This document shows, one piece after another, positions 10,565 to 20,781 of a stretch of 64,000 nucleotides of DNA (within the stretch, counting starts at the first letter, position 1; each line of letters opens with the position of its first letter). The notes under the pieces were generated by a model. The model searched no databases. It was not told the DNA's origin and worked only from the letters and a program-made list of their open reading frames with translations. The DNA lies in assembly GCF_020921035.1 (NCBI RefSeq), contig NC_063157.1, forward strand, positions 8,530,001 to 8,594,000, written 5' to 3'. Both the position numbers and the translations under genes were made by a program. Source of the stretch: Rhodamnia argentea. Lineage: Eukaryota > Streptophyta > Magnoliopsida > Myrtales > Myrtaceae.

Positions 10565-11333
10565 CAGCCTGAGTGTTTCACGGTCCCAGAAAAGAAGAAG
10601 AATTTATGGCAGACTTGGAAGACTCGTGGAGAAAAACCTCCAGTGGCTTAATGATTTTGATTAGGAGTTCAAATTCAATCCTTACCAAGAAAGCTTTTGC
10701 AGTCACTTGGCTTAGAGAAACCACAATCAAATCTGTGCCAGAGAACGAGTAAAAACTCTTGACCAAAACTAGAAACGCGAGCCTTGGTGTGAAGCAAGAA
10801 TCCATGGTCCCAATACTCCTGCTCTTTCGTTCTTACCCATGCGAGACAGCCCAAGAGACAGATAAAACACACTCTATACACGAATGAGTGAATCCAATTA
10901 AACTGAACCGGAGTTGGCTTCATTGAATGGCGCCTTATGTCCTGCATTTTGAAGCTTGAACTGGTCTCAGTGACAACGTTGTCTTTGAAGCTATTGGTCC
11001 AGTTTTAGGACCTTGACCTGAGAGTTGCAAGGATTGCGAGCGCACGGTCACGCTTCTTTAGTCAACATATGGAGATAGTCACATATTTCCTCTTCCTCTG
11101 AGCCCAACATTGCCTCAGGTGTTGGCTACTGGGTAAACTCCACAAACAGGCTCCTACAACTCCTCTTTCAGACAAAAAAAAAGTAAAAAAAATCTCGAAG
11201 AAGTCAGTAGTGACGCATACGCAGTTAGTGAAAGAGGGTAAATATTATTTGGCGATCAGCAGTGCAGTGTTAGGTTTAAAGAGAGCATTGCTGGTAATAA
11301 GGTAGTCACCAGAACCTTTTTAGGAGGACAGCG
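10565..11333. repeat. Short U2-to-U5 spacer
   Basis: This spacer has no gene. It matches 29846-30484 closely, both being the short spacer between a subfamily A U2 gene and the next U5. The region near 10790-10920 also matches 17990-18010 and 23600-23760. Confidence 0.75.
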
Positions 11334-11385
11334 CCCAAGGGAGACATTTCTTTTTTTTTTTTGGTCCAATCCCAAGGGAGACATT
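11334..11385 (-). mobile_element. Micro-retroposon: ATTGGACC plus oligo(A), 15-bp target duplication
   Basis: CCCAAGGGAGACATT occurs at 11334-11348 and again at 11371-11385. It flanks a 22-bp insert that on the minus strand reads ATTGGACCAAAA followed by more A. The paralogous spacer at 30485-30499 carries the target once (one base different) with no insert, so this is a clear filled/empty pair. Confidence 0.85.
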
Positions 11386-11427
11386 ACACGTTTAAGAGGG
11401 TAGAGAAATCATTTCAACTTTCAATTT

Positions 11428-11556
11428 TAGGAGCTCTCTCAGATTGAGGAAGCTCCTCCAAAAATAGGCGTATGCCATTTTATCGTGACGAGCACACGGT
11501 ATTCTTTAGTAAAAGGCGAAAGAATAGTTCGCTCTGTGCTCATCACATGGCTGCGT
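11428..11556 (-). ncRNA. U5: U5 spliceosomal snRNA, copy 2
   Basis: This copy has an intact loop I and an Sm site reading AUUUUUGG. The 3' stem pairs GGAGCTTCCTC with a slightly changed partner (GAGAGAGCTCC), as in copy 5. The 3' box AGTTGAA is at 11413-11419. Only about 0.94 kb separates it from U2 copy 1, the same short arrangement as U2 copy 4 with U5 copy 6. It looks functional. Confidence 0.93.
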
Positions 11557-11575
11557 GACTTTTCAGACTCTTGCA

Positions 11576-11635
11576 CCTCGTGTTTTGTTGCTGGCCTTGT
11601 TGCCCCTGTTCTTGCCTTTCATCCTATGTGGGACG
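11576..11635 (-). promoter_or_regulatory. U5 copy 2 promoter: USE plus -30 element
   Basis: The USE core GTCCCACATAGG (11623-11635) is 34 nt from ACAAAACACGAGG (11576-11588). No TATA box is present. Confidence 0.82.
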
Positions 11636-12065
11636 TTCCTTAGGACGAACTAGGAGAAGCTCCTTTCGTTGCTTTTATGCTTAATTCGTATTTTATAGCT
11701 ACCAAAGGATTGCAAACTCAACACTATTTCATCGTTGATATCACGTGTTTGTATTACTCGCTGAATAACGTATTTTTTTCCTTTTTCTTTTTTTTTTTTA
11801 CTTCAAGTTTAAATTAAGTGGGTCTACGACGCCGAACTCACTATTCGAAATCAAGATTTCATGCCAGCCTCAGTTATTCGGTCCAATTTTTTCTATCTAT
11901 AAGACTAACTCTGTCTATTGACAAGGATCAAAATCTGCACGATTTTACGAGTCCGTCCTATCTTATCAATTTTACCCTAAACAACGACAGCTCAAAGCAA
12001 TTTTGCAAACCATCCAAACCGATCAACTGATTTCGGATCCTCATGAGAAAAAGTTTGTAGCTTTA

Positions 12066-12390
12066 GGCTCCGTTCGTTTCGCAAAAAATGAAGTGTTTCT
12101 GGAAAATGGTTCCTAGAAAGTCATTTTTCAATGTTCGGTTGAAACCTGAAAATTAACTAGAAAATATTCTCCACCATTCGGTAAGGAAGATCAATTTCCT
12201 CCATTCACTCCTTTTAATAATTTTCAATTATTTTTTTTCTTTTTAAAAAATTTCAAACTTTAATTAATTTTCTATTTTCTTTTGTCTCTTTTTTTTTTCC
12301 CTTCTTCTTCTGCTAGTCGATGGCCACGACGACCTGCCGCAGGTGAGGCTCGAGCTCGCCAGATTCCAGCGAGCTGAACCTCACCGGATT
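12066..12390. mobile_element. Partial foldback (MITE-like) element inserted in spacer
   Basis: The sequence CTCCGTTCGTTTCGCAAAA at 12068 resembles the terminal repeat type seen at 43549-44749. It interrupts the usual spacer order, in which GTAGTTTTAACAACGAAA would normally follow. The pyrimidine-rich middle and a GC-rich patch (12315-12385) follow, then spacer sequence resumes near 12395. Only one end is clear, so this is probably a half element. Confidence 0.45.
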
Positions 12391-12770
12391 TCTTTTTTCA
12401 TAAAAAGACTCCACTGCGCATTGGATGATAGAACAGAGCCACTCAGCACAAACAAAGCCGCGAAACACAGACAGAGCACTAGCTTGGTGGAATCTTCGCT
12501 TCAGCCTGATGTTTGCTTGGCTCCTACAGCTGCAACTCAACAGTAATTCACCAACACCAACACAGGGAGACATTATTCATCTCCCATCTCTATTCATACA
12601 CAACGGCTAACTCTATGCACAACACCAATCTTAATCAAATTAAAGCCAGTCGCCCGATGTAGTAAACACGGAAATTACAAGTTGGTTATGTCGACATAAA
12701 ACAATTTTCAGTCTCGAAGACACTTCAATCAGTTTCCTCACCTGGTTATTGTTACAATCAAGTGACGACC

Positions 12771-12827
12771 GATCAAAGGATGAAGTTCTTTTTTTTTTTT
12801 TGGGGTCAAGGATCAAAGGGTGATGTT
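12771..12827 (-). mobile_element. Micro-retroposon with 17-bp imperfect target duplication
   Basis: GATCAAAGGATGAAGTT (12771-12787) and GATCAAAGGGTGATGTT (12811-12827) flank a 23-bp insert that on the minus strand reads CTTGACCCC followed by about 12 A. The paralogous spacer near 18832-18850 has a related single site (CTATTAAAGGATTATGTT) with no insert. Confidence 0.7.
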
Positions 12828-14394
12828 ATCGGTTGCACCACAGCAGGACTCTATTTGACAGCAATCGCCATAAAGGTTTGAAGGCTGGCTCCATTAGAGC
12901 ATCAAATGCTCACAGTTAGAATCAAAGATTATGGGGGACCCCAAAACGAAAGCCGTAGACATCTTTCTCAATGTGAGCATTTGCCGTCACTTTGGCTTAG
13001 AGAGAGCACAATCAAATCTGTGCAAGAGAACAAGTAAAAACTCAAAAACTAGAAACGCAAGGCTTGGTTCGAAGCAAGAACCCATGCGAGAGAGCCCAAT
13101 AGATGATCAGATATTACTCTACATATGAATAGGCCGGCCGGGTGAAATGAACTGTCAGTTTGTTCATTCTTTTTAATTGGTACAGCAGTTGCAAGAAACA
13201 ATTGCTCCACTTTGAAGCCTGAACTGGTCCCAGTGATAACGATGATTTGAAGCTTATAATCCAGTTTTTGAGCCTGAAAATTATGGCACTGTTGTTGTCC
13301 ACTTCTCCTTTCTTTGAACAGTGATATGGATCTTTATCATCCCAAACAGGGCGACCAATTTTCCAGCGGTCCAATATGGGAAATGGGTTGAAATAAGCCT
13401 ACCTATCAGATCCCATCTTAAACCGAAGTATGAATTGATTCCTTAATTGCGTGAATAACAAAACCCAAATCTGACTTAATCTCATGTACTGCTTGAGCAA
13501 ATACGACATGGAACTAATTTTTAGTAATAAATATTTCATGCGAGCCACAGTTATTTGGTCCAATTTTTTGCGGGACTAACTCTGTCAATGGACAAAAATC
13601 GAAAACCGCACGATCCTATCCGGTCTTACCAATTTTACCTTCTTAAACCGCAACAGCTTAAAGCAATTTTACAAATCATCAGAGACTGTTCAACCGATTT
13701 CAGATCCTTACAAATGAAACCCGTAGCTTTGATAACGAAAAATTCCAAAAGCCAATTTAGGATCTCAGGGAAATTTCCGTCGGGTCGGGTTTAGGTTGTT
13801 GTTGTGGTGGGTGGGTTTGAAAGGAGACATGAATTTGCGGGATTGAAACAGAACATGTTGGCGGGGGTCGAGACGGCAGCATTCGGATTTTGGTTCAGAG
13901 TTCGAATCCCGTCCTTACAAGAAAGTTTTTGCAGTCACTTCACTTAGCTTAGAAGAGCAATCTTTCAGTGTGTTGTTTGCTAGTCAGAAACTAGAAATGC
14001 AAGGCTTGGTGTGAAGCAAGAACCCATCGTCCTGTTAAACTGAACCGGAGTCGTTCATCTTTCCTTCTTAGGACAGCAGCTGCAAGAAACAATTGGTTTG
14101 AAGCTAATAGTCTGATTTTCGGGCCCGAAAGTTGCAAGGATTGCGAGCGCCCGATCATGGCTCTTTAGCGAAAGGCGAAAGAACACATGGAAATGGTCAC
14201 ATATTCCTCTTCCTCTCAGCAAGGAGAACTTACATAGACAGGTTGACAATGGTTAAGACCTGGGACGACTTCAACAGCACGACAGGGCACTAAAATAACT
14301 GAATCCAGAAACACTAAATCTCATGGTGGAATCATTTATCCATGTCTTGAAATCTCCGTTTCAAGGGGCTAGAAATCATTTTAACTCCGAATTT
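12828..14394. repeat. Array spacer lacking a U2 gene
   Basis: Two U5 genes (copies 2 and 3) are neighbours here, with no U2 between them. Spacer blocks equivalent to 26100-26240 and 26530-26870 are present. They are fused near 13840 (GAATTTGCGGGA joined to TTGAAACAGAACATG), so about 290 bp that in the 26.2-26.5 kb unit contain an orphan U2 promoter are missing. No other gene was seen. Confidence 0.6.
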
Positions 14395-14522
14395 TAGGAG
14401 CTCCCCCAGTTTGAGGAAGCCCCGCCAAAAATTGGCATATGCCATTCATCGTGACGAGCACACGGTATTCTTTAGTAAAAGGCGAAAGAATAGTTCGCTC
14501 TGTGCTCATCACATGGCTGTGT
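14395..14522 (-). ncRNA. U5: U5 spliceosomal snRNA, copy 3
   Basis: Loop I is intact and the Sm site reads AAUUUUUGG with a C two bases later (GGCGG instead of GGAGG). The 3' stem is CTTCCTCAAACTGGGGGAG. The 3' box AGTTAAA is at 14380-14386. A single C-to-T change gives ACACAGCC at the presumed start. All core parts look functional. Confidence 0.92.
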
Positions 14523-14541
14523 GATTTCCCCAATCCTACGA

Positions 14542-14601
14542 CCTCGTCTTTTGGCACTGGCCTTGCTGCCCATGTTCTTGCCTTTCATCCCATGTGGGAC
14601 G
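14542..14601 (-). promoter_or_regulatory. U5 copy 3 promoter: USE plus -30 element
   Basis: The USE core GTCCCACATGGG (14589-14601) lies 34 nt from CCAAAAGACGAGG (14542-14554), the only copy in which the leading AC is changed to CC. Confidence 0.8.
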
Positions 14602-14738
14602 TTCCATAAGAAGAACTGGCGCAGGGCCTTTGAGGTTCATTCCTTTTAAGCTTTTACACGTTTTTTATAAGTATTATACTATTGTAGAATTGCAAACTTG
14701 ATATTGATGTGTTTGTATTATATACTTAACAACATACT

Positions 14739-15062
14739 GTTTTCACGTTTTGTAACTTCTGTTAGGTTTAGTCCAGGGTTTCAGGTTCTGGTTTCGGTTT
14801 GCCGGTTCCCAGTCCGGTTCCCAATGCTACTTTTTCAGGAACAGCAGGTTCCGGTTCCGGTTTCGATTTGCCGGTTCCCGGTCTGGTTCTAAGTTTTAAT
14901 GAACCAGGGTCCGGTTCCCCGTTCTACTTTTTCAGGAACTGCAGGTTCCGGTTCCGGTTCCCGGTTCTTAGTGGAACCGGAACCGGAACTGGAACCGGAA
15001 CCGAAATCGGAACCTGAAAACCCTGGACTAAACCTAACAGAAGTTACAAAACGTGAAAACAC
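14739..15062. mobile_element. Foldback element with near-perfect inverted arms and a GGAACC-rich core
   Basis: The left arm (about 14739-14790, with AACTTCTGTTAGGTTTAGTC) and the right arm (about 15011-15062, its reverse complement) match over roughly 48 bp with one indel. The core is made of degenerate tandem GGTTCC units on the left and GGAACC units on the right, so most of the 324 bp can fold on itself. It sits downstream of where the unit-type spacer after U5 (ACATACTG) breaks off. No clear target duplication was found. It is probably a non-autonomous DNA transposon. Confidence 0.75.
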
Positions 15063-16220
15063 AAAAAGACTTGGAGAGCACGGTGAGACAGTGTTGCGGC
15101 TCATTCGTGATTCATGAAATACTTGAGACCTCGCGACCTCACGACCTTCTGTCCCCTGCAACCGTCAACCTAGCGTGCGACCTCCCGTCCACCGGTTCCA
15201 TCACCGCCGACTGTCCCTCTCCGGCAAAGCTCTCTCCTTTTCCAGTTCTCACTTTTCCTCCCCGAGATCCCCAATTTTCACCTTCGCCGGTCGCACGACC
15301 TCTCGTCCACTGGCAACCATCCATCGCAGCTTCATCAACTTCTATAAATCAGGTAATGTATATGCGTTGTTTTGATTGTAGTCGGAACAGAAAGTTCAGA
15401 CTTCCATGTTCAAGCATGTGTCGGTCCATAATCTGTTCGAAACAAAATGCCCCATCCAACTTTCTTGTAGATCCCTGTCCCATAATCTATCGAACATGAC
15501 TGCCTTGCCATGATAGCTTTGTTCTAGATCTCTGTTGTTAGATTGGCTCACTTCTATTGCTGTTCGCCTATTTGAATGTCCATCTTTTGGTTTTCAATTT
15601 ATAATTAGTGCATTCAAGAAATGATAGGCCATGGTGTCGTTGCGAAGAAGGTCGAGCTGAGAAAAATGATAAGAGTAAAGAGAAGAGAGACAGAGAGAGA
15701 AGCAAAATATAGGGCTGCAGGGTGGGCTAGGCGTTACAGTGAAAAAAAAATGTGCTTTTTTGTTTTTTCGATGACTTATACATTATATGGTCGGATTGAC
15801 TTCATTCAGCTTCCCATTAGGCTAGGGCACTTTGGACCCTTTTGCTTCAGCAGGTTTTTGAATCTTGAATTCTTGATAGCCACCATTTATGCTGAATCAT
15901 ACATATTGTTATGTAATTCGACATCTTGAATTTTTTTCGTTAAGTTCATTGTTTCAATAATATTGTCTATATGAATGTCTTCTGTTTTGATGCAATGGGA
16001 GTTATTTAGGCAAGTTACGGGTTCCAGTTTTCCGGATACCCCGAAACCCGTGACGGGGTAGGTTCTAGGTTTCATGGTGTACAGAGTAGGTTTCAAGTTT
16101 TAAAAAATGAGGAACCTGTTCTAGCGAGTAAGTTTCGGGTTCCACCTAGAACCTACTTGGAATTTGGAACCGCTCATCCCTACGAAGGTTGGCCCATGAC
16201 CCACGAGGGAAGAAGTGCGT
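15063..16220. other. Foreign stretch in the array with gene-like composition
   Basis: This stretch is absent from the paralogous units. The part 15130-15350 is C-rich and proline/serine-coding, and ends in a splice-donor-like CAG/GTAATG (15350). It could be a captured exon, but no start codon or family motif supports a gene. The part 16010-16180 is rich in GGGTTCC/GGAACC and resembles the core of the foldback at 14739. Otherwise nothing was recognised. Confidence 0.4.
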
Positions 16221-17449
16221 AAGGAGAGAAAATAATTGTTTGGAAAAATCATGTTTGCCGTCAGAAGTGCTCACTTTACTGTTATAACTTTTCAAACAAT
16301 CACTTAAGTGTCAAAACTTTTAGAAACGAAAATATTTGATAGCGATATCCTTCGAGCTTTTTATTGCCCCCGATTTGAGAATTTGGAACTAATCATGTTG
16401 TCAATCCAAACTCTAACCACTCTTTTCAATTATAAACCTAAATCAATGCTTCACTTGGAATACCACATTGGCTGCCTTCCTACTTTGGTGGCCCCTCGCC
16501 ATCCCCACCCCCATCGCCATCACTATTATCTTCTCTCTCTCTCTCTCTCTCTAAGTCCTTGGCACCCATCATTCCTCCCTTCATTATTTATTCTAAAATA
16601 ATGCTACATGAGATTTTGTCACGACACAAGTGGCTGATGGCACTTGAAAATGATCGATTTTTATGAATTGTCCCATTTAAATGATCACTTAAAAGATTAT
16701 AGCACCAAATGAGTGTCGTCATTTCTCCTTTATTTAAAAAGAGTTATGGCGTGTGTCATTCTAGGAAGAGTGAGCATATTTCTCAATTATCCGAGACGGT
16801 AAATGGGCTGAATTTAGCTTATTTATCGAAACCCATCTTAAAATAAAATCCAAATTCATTCATCAATCGCTTGTATACAAAAGCCCAAATCCGACTTCAT
16901 CTTATGTAGCATTTGGGCAAACACGACACCGACCTCGTTTTTCGGAATCTCTTATGTCATGTGAACCCCAATTACATGATCCAATTTTTTTGTTTTTGGG
17001 ACTAACTCTCTTGATGGAAAAAGATCAAAATGCGCACGATTTTATGACTCTATCGAGTCTTAATTTTATAGGCCCAATATCGGTGAATCGTCGAACACTA
17101 TTCAGCCTATTTCGGATCCTTATAAAAAAGAACCCTAGTTTTAATAAGTGAAAATTCCAAAAACCAATTTAAGGATCTTATGGAAAATTCGGTCGCGTGA
17201 GGTTGAGGTTGTTTTTGTGGTGGGTGGGCTCGAAAAGGAGACATGAATTTGCGAGACATTGTCACCATCATAAAAAGACACCAATGCACAGTGTGCAATG
17301 GAACAGAACAACTTAGCACAAATAAACCCGAGAAACATAGACTGAACGTCTTTTGCCACCACCCCCTGAGTGTTTCACCATCGCCTATTAAGCAGCAAAC
17401 CAAAAAGATAACGACTGGACAACATAATACACTGAGAAGCAAATAGTTT
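16221..17449. repeat. Array spacer
   Basis: This spacer matches 21900-23060 and 28430-29550, including the block TTGAGAATTTGG near 16375 and the ATAAAAAGACACCAATG block near 17270. It has no gene. A short (CT)n run lies at 16532-16552. Confidence 0.75.
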
Positions 17450-17464
17450 TCGACTGGGCTTGGG

Positions 17465-17659
17465 TGGGGTGCGCCAGGCAAGGGCTGTAGTGCAACGCCC
17501 GAGCGACGCGCGAGAGGCCCAGCAGCAAGCTACTGTGACGGCCTCTCCCCCTACAAAAATTAATTTAATATCATGTGGACCGATGGCCCACGTATCAGAT
17601 ATTAAACTGATAAGAACAGATACTACACTTGATCTTAGCCAAAAGGCCGAGAAAGGTAT
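17465..17659 (-). ncRNA. U2: U2 spliceosomal snRNA, copy 2
   Basis: This is a full-length U2 (195 nt) with an invariant 5' half, the branch-point recognition region, a canonical Sm site (AAUUUUUG) and stem-loop IV. The 3' box (CA, nine bases, AGTCGAA; AGTCGAA at 17450-17456) matches the plant consensus exactly. With copy 3 it forms subfamily B, which differs from copies 1 and 4 in the Sm base and in the promoter. It is the best candidate, with copy 3, for an active U2 gene. Confidence 0.94.
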
Positions 17660-17678
17660 GCTTTGAAATGTTTTCCAG

Positions 17679-17737
17679 CCTCCTGTTTTGTCCCCTGCTC
17701 TGGCCCGTGATTCTTTTCCTGCTCCCTATGTGGGACT
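17679..17737 (-). promoter_or_regulatory. U2 copy 2 promoter: USE plus -30 element
   Basis: The USE AGTCCCACATAGG (17725-17737) and ACAAAACAGGAGG (17679-17691) are 33 nt apart. No TATA box is present. Confidence 0.82.
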
Positions 17738-19077
17738 CCTCCTCTTCATGGTTTTTCTTCGCGAAAAAGGAGAACAATACCAGACTTGGAAGGCTCATAA
17801 AAACCGGCAGCATACTGATCTTGGTTCAGAATTCGAATCCCCCAGCCTTACAAGAAAGTTTTTGCAGTCACTTGGCTTAAAAGAACAATCGATCTTTGTG
17901 TTTTTTGTTAGTTGGTCGCGATTGAACACCGATCCATCTGGCTTATGGCGAGGCAGAGAAAAAGCCGACACTTGGACACTAAAAACGCAAGGCTTGGTGT
18001 GAAGCAAGAATCCAGGGTCGTATTACTCCTGCTCTTTCGTCGCGGGAGGCGAAGGGATGACATATGGATTGTCACATTTTCTTCTCCTCTAAGCCCGACA
18101 TTATGACAGGTGTTGGCTGCTTTGTTCAGCAAGGAAAAACACCATAAATAGGCTCTCCAGGGTTTTAAAGCTCTTACAAACTCCAAGATAGTATCACGGC
18201 CGAACAAAATTCTCGTACCAGGACAGGTCATGACACGCCTTACGAGCAAGGCCGTGATACGAGCATGAACCATGCACCGTGGCCAACGAGCGACCCGAGT
18301 TGACCAACCAGGAACGACCCAACATTGCCCAGCATGAGCCAAGGTGGCCGAGCGTGTGACACCGCAATGCACATGCGAAAGGCTTTATGTAGCCAAACAT
18401 TTGGTAAGCAAATTGAACAAGCACCAACCTTGGGCACAATTATGATGCCACACTGGCGCAAAACGCTTCCAGCTTTGAGTTTATCCAGGGTAACTTGAGC
18501 TCCCAGTCGAAGATACTCAAGAGAGTGCAACACATCAGAAGCAGTGAGGTACTCTTTAAACATCCTGGAAATCTGAAAATTCAACAAGTAGTTTCAAGAT
18601 TCTGCAGTAATGGCATACTGTCTTATAATCTAGTAAAAGATGATTACTACCAACTGGCAGGACAAAAGAGAGAACTGCAATGTCAACAAAACAGGAAAAG
18701 CAACTTGTTATTTGTTCACGTGCTACCACAGATTCGCAGAACGATGACTTATGTCCACACAAAACAATTGTCTGTCTCAAAGACACTTCAATCAGTTTCC
18801 TCATCCCGTAACTGTTACAGTTGAGTGACCATCTATTAAAGGATTATGTTAATGGCTGTACCGCAGGAGGACTCTCTTAGACAGCAATCACCATAGAGGT
18901 CTGAAGGCTGGATTTTTCTCACATGATTTGTGAGGTATGGCATGGATACTCATGATCCAGCCAAATCTCAACTTAGAGAAAATCAACCCTGGAAAGAGGA
19001 AAATGGAAAAGAAGGTATTGAGTTGCACTCTAGTCAACGACATGATTGAAAGAAAAGGGACATTGATCGCAATTAAG
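17738..19077. repeat. Array spacer
   Basis: 17740-18030 matches 23350-23640 closely. A stretch at about 18180-18480 has no counterpart seen in the other units and is unidentified. 18640-19077 matches 8660-9040 and, at its end, the start of the block near 25190. It has no gene. Confidence 0.65.
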
Positions 19078-19404
19078 CGAGATAAGTACACCGTGAGTGC
19101 CATAACTTGTGTACGATGTTAACTTGAACGTCATAACTTTCAAAACATTCACTTTGAGTGTCATAACTTTTACAAATCGTTTACTTAAGTGCCATAACTT
19201 TCAAAAATCGTTCACTTAAGTGCTACGTCAACTTTTCTGGCATCCACGTCAGCTTTTCGGCATGCCACGTCAGCTTTCCGGCTTGCCAAGTCAGCTTTTC
19301 CGGCGTCCACGTCAGCGATGGTACTCAAGTGAATGATTTTTGAAAGTTATGGCACTTAAGTGAACGTTTTGACAGTTATGGCACTGATAATGTACTTATC
19401 CCCA
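19078..19404. mobile_element. TIR element (MITE) with paralogous empty sites
   Basis: The ends are inverted: GATAAGTACA...GTGCCATAACT at 19081 matches the reverse complement of AGTTATGGCACTGATAATG, then TACTTATC, at 19374-19400. Inside are repeated AAGTGCCATAACTTT-type motifs in opposite orientations and four copies of a CCACGTCAGC-type motif (19240-19320). The spacers at 9030 and 25210 read GCAATTAAG directly followed by CCTTACAAC. Here AATTAAG precedes and AATTAAT follows the element, giving a 7-bp near-perfect target duplication. It is non-autonomous and about 327 bp long. Confidence 0.85.
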
Positions 19405-20574
19405 ATTAATCCCTTACAACATGACAATACTGTGAAAAGAAGTACCTAGCTAGAACATGTGATTCTGTCAAGGTGAGACATAAAATTTTCCGCCTGATAT
19501 GAGAACTCTTTTCACCTGGTGATAAGCCAAAAAATTAAACCACTGAACTGCATACTTCCTTGGACAGTGAAAGCTGAATTCCTTAAAAGAAAATAGGCAA
19601 ATCCGTTTATCTCAAAACATTCATCGAAATTGTATCAATGCCGTCTCTGATAAGTATTGACCTCCCAGCTTGTACCCGTGCTCTGGCTCCATTAGAGCAT
19701 CCAATCCAACCTTTACCAAGAACAATGTCGGACGTTTCGTCTGAGAACTGGTGCAAATGCTAACAGCTAGAATCAAAGATAATGGTGGACCCCAAAACGA
19801 AACTGCAGACATCTTTCTCAATGTACCCATCTAAGGGATTTTAATCCAAGAACAGAGAAACCATTTACCACTACTTTCCCTAATTCAGTCAAAGATATAA
19901 CATGGGAACCAGAATGACCAAAAACTTAAGGACGAGATCGAATACCTTTTGCAGAAGTGGCTGAGATAAAAGACAGTTTCTCAAAATTGCAAAATTTGTC
20001 TCTTCAGTGGCCTCTGGTTGATTTCCAACCCTGCCAAACCATTCGGTATTGTCAAGAAATCGCAAAAGAGAAACGAGAAATGAGAGAGGCATCGGTAAAC
20101 AAGGTTTGGTTTTTTGGAATGAGCCATTAAAGCCAAATGTTTTGAATAGAAAGAGAAACTCACAAGAGTTAGTCAAAATACCATTAATTAGCATCATCTT
20201 CTCGTACTAACTAACAAACCAAATATATGCTTAAGCCACAGCTGCAACGATAGAAAAATATTAGTGAAGCAAATTCATTTTAACTGTTTCACGTCCCACA
20301 AAAGAAGAATAGTTAATAGCAGAACCTGGAAGACTCCTGGAAACGTCAGTGGAGAGGATGGAAACACAGAATATACCGATTTTGGTGCGGAGTTCGAATC
20401 CAACCCCTCATAAGGAAGCTTTTGCAGTCGCTTTGGCTTTAGAAAACACAGAATACACTGGTTCTGTGTTGCCGTCTGCTTTTTGGTGGTGATTGAAGAC
20501 TTAATCCATTCACTTACGATGAGGCAGGAAAACAAGCAAAAAACTCAGAAAACTAGAAATTGAACTATCAATTT
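19405..20574. repeat. Array spacer
   Basis: 19440-19980 matches 9060-9580 and 25250-25760. 20280-20480 matches the region next to the orphan U2 promoters (6890-7040). It has no gene. Confidence 0.65.
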
Positions 20575-20702
20575 TAGGAGCTCCCTCAGTTTGAGGAAGC
20601 CCGTCCAAAAATAGGCGTATGCCATTTATCGTGACGAACACACGGTATTCTTTAGTAAAAGGCGAAAGAACAGTTCGCTCTGTGCTCATCACATGGCTGC
20701 GT
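20575..20702 (-). ncRNA. U5: U5 spliceosomal snRNA, copy 4
   Basis: Loop I is intact, the Sm site is AUUUUUGG, and the 3' stem is GGGCTTCCTCAAACTGAGGG. The 3' box AGTTCAA is at 20560-20566. The RNA itself looks sound, but the USE carries a change in its core (see promoter), which could reduce expression. Confidence 0.92.
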
Positions 20703-20721
20703 GGTTTCCCTGATCCTATGA

Positions 20722-20781
20722 CCTCGTCTTTTGTTATTGGCTTTGCTGACCATGTTCTTGCCTTTCATCCCATGGGGGACG
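20722..20781 (-). promoter_or_regulatory. U5 copy 4 promoter with altered USE
   Basis: The USE core reads GTCCCCCATGGG (20769-20781) instead of GTCCCACATGGG, changing the invariant CCCACA. The -30 element ACAAAAGACGAGG (20722-20734) and the 34-nt spacing are unchanged. Confidence 0.8.

Noticed and set aside
10410-10664. Open frame beginning MAHVSDIKLIRTDTTLDL, seen again at 17460 and 29643
   Set aside because: It is the antisense of the U2 snRNA gene. The apparent conservation of the protein comes from the invariant RNA sequence.
13880-13925. AGTTCGAATCCCGTCC, resembling a tRNA B box (also near 17830, 20390, 23450, 26600)
   Set aside because: There is no matching A box or acceptor stem, so no tRNA or tRNA-derived SINE can be supported.
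15175-15375. Possible transit-peptide-like first exon ending at a donor site
   Set aside because: It has no ATG, no family match and no second exon. It is listed only as gene-like composition.
20291-20300. Plus-strand CGTCCCACA, similar to a USE in the opposite direction
   Set aside because: It corresponds to the GGTCCCAGAAAAG flank beyond other U2 promoters (10583, 29865). No -30 element or RNA gene is placed to use it.
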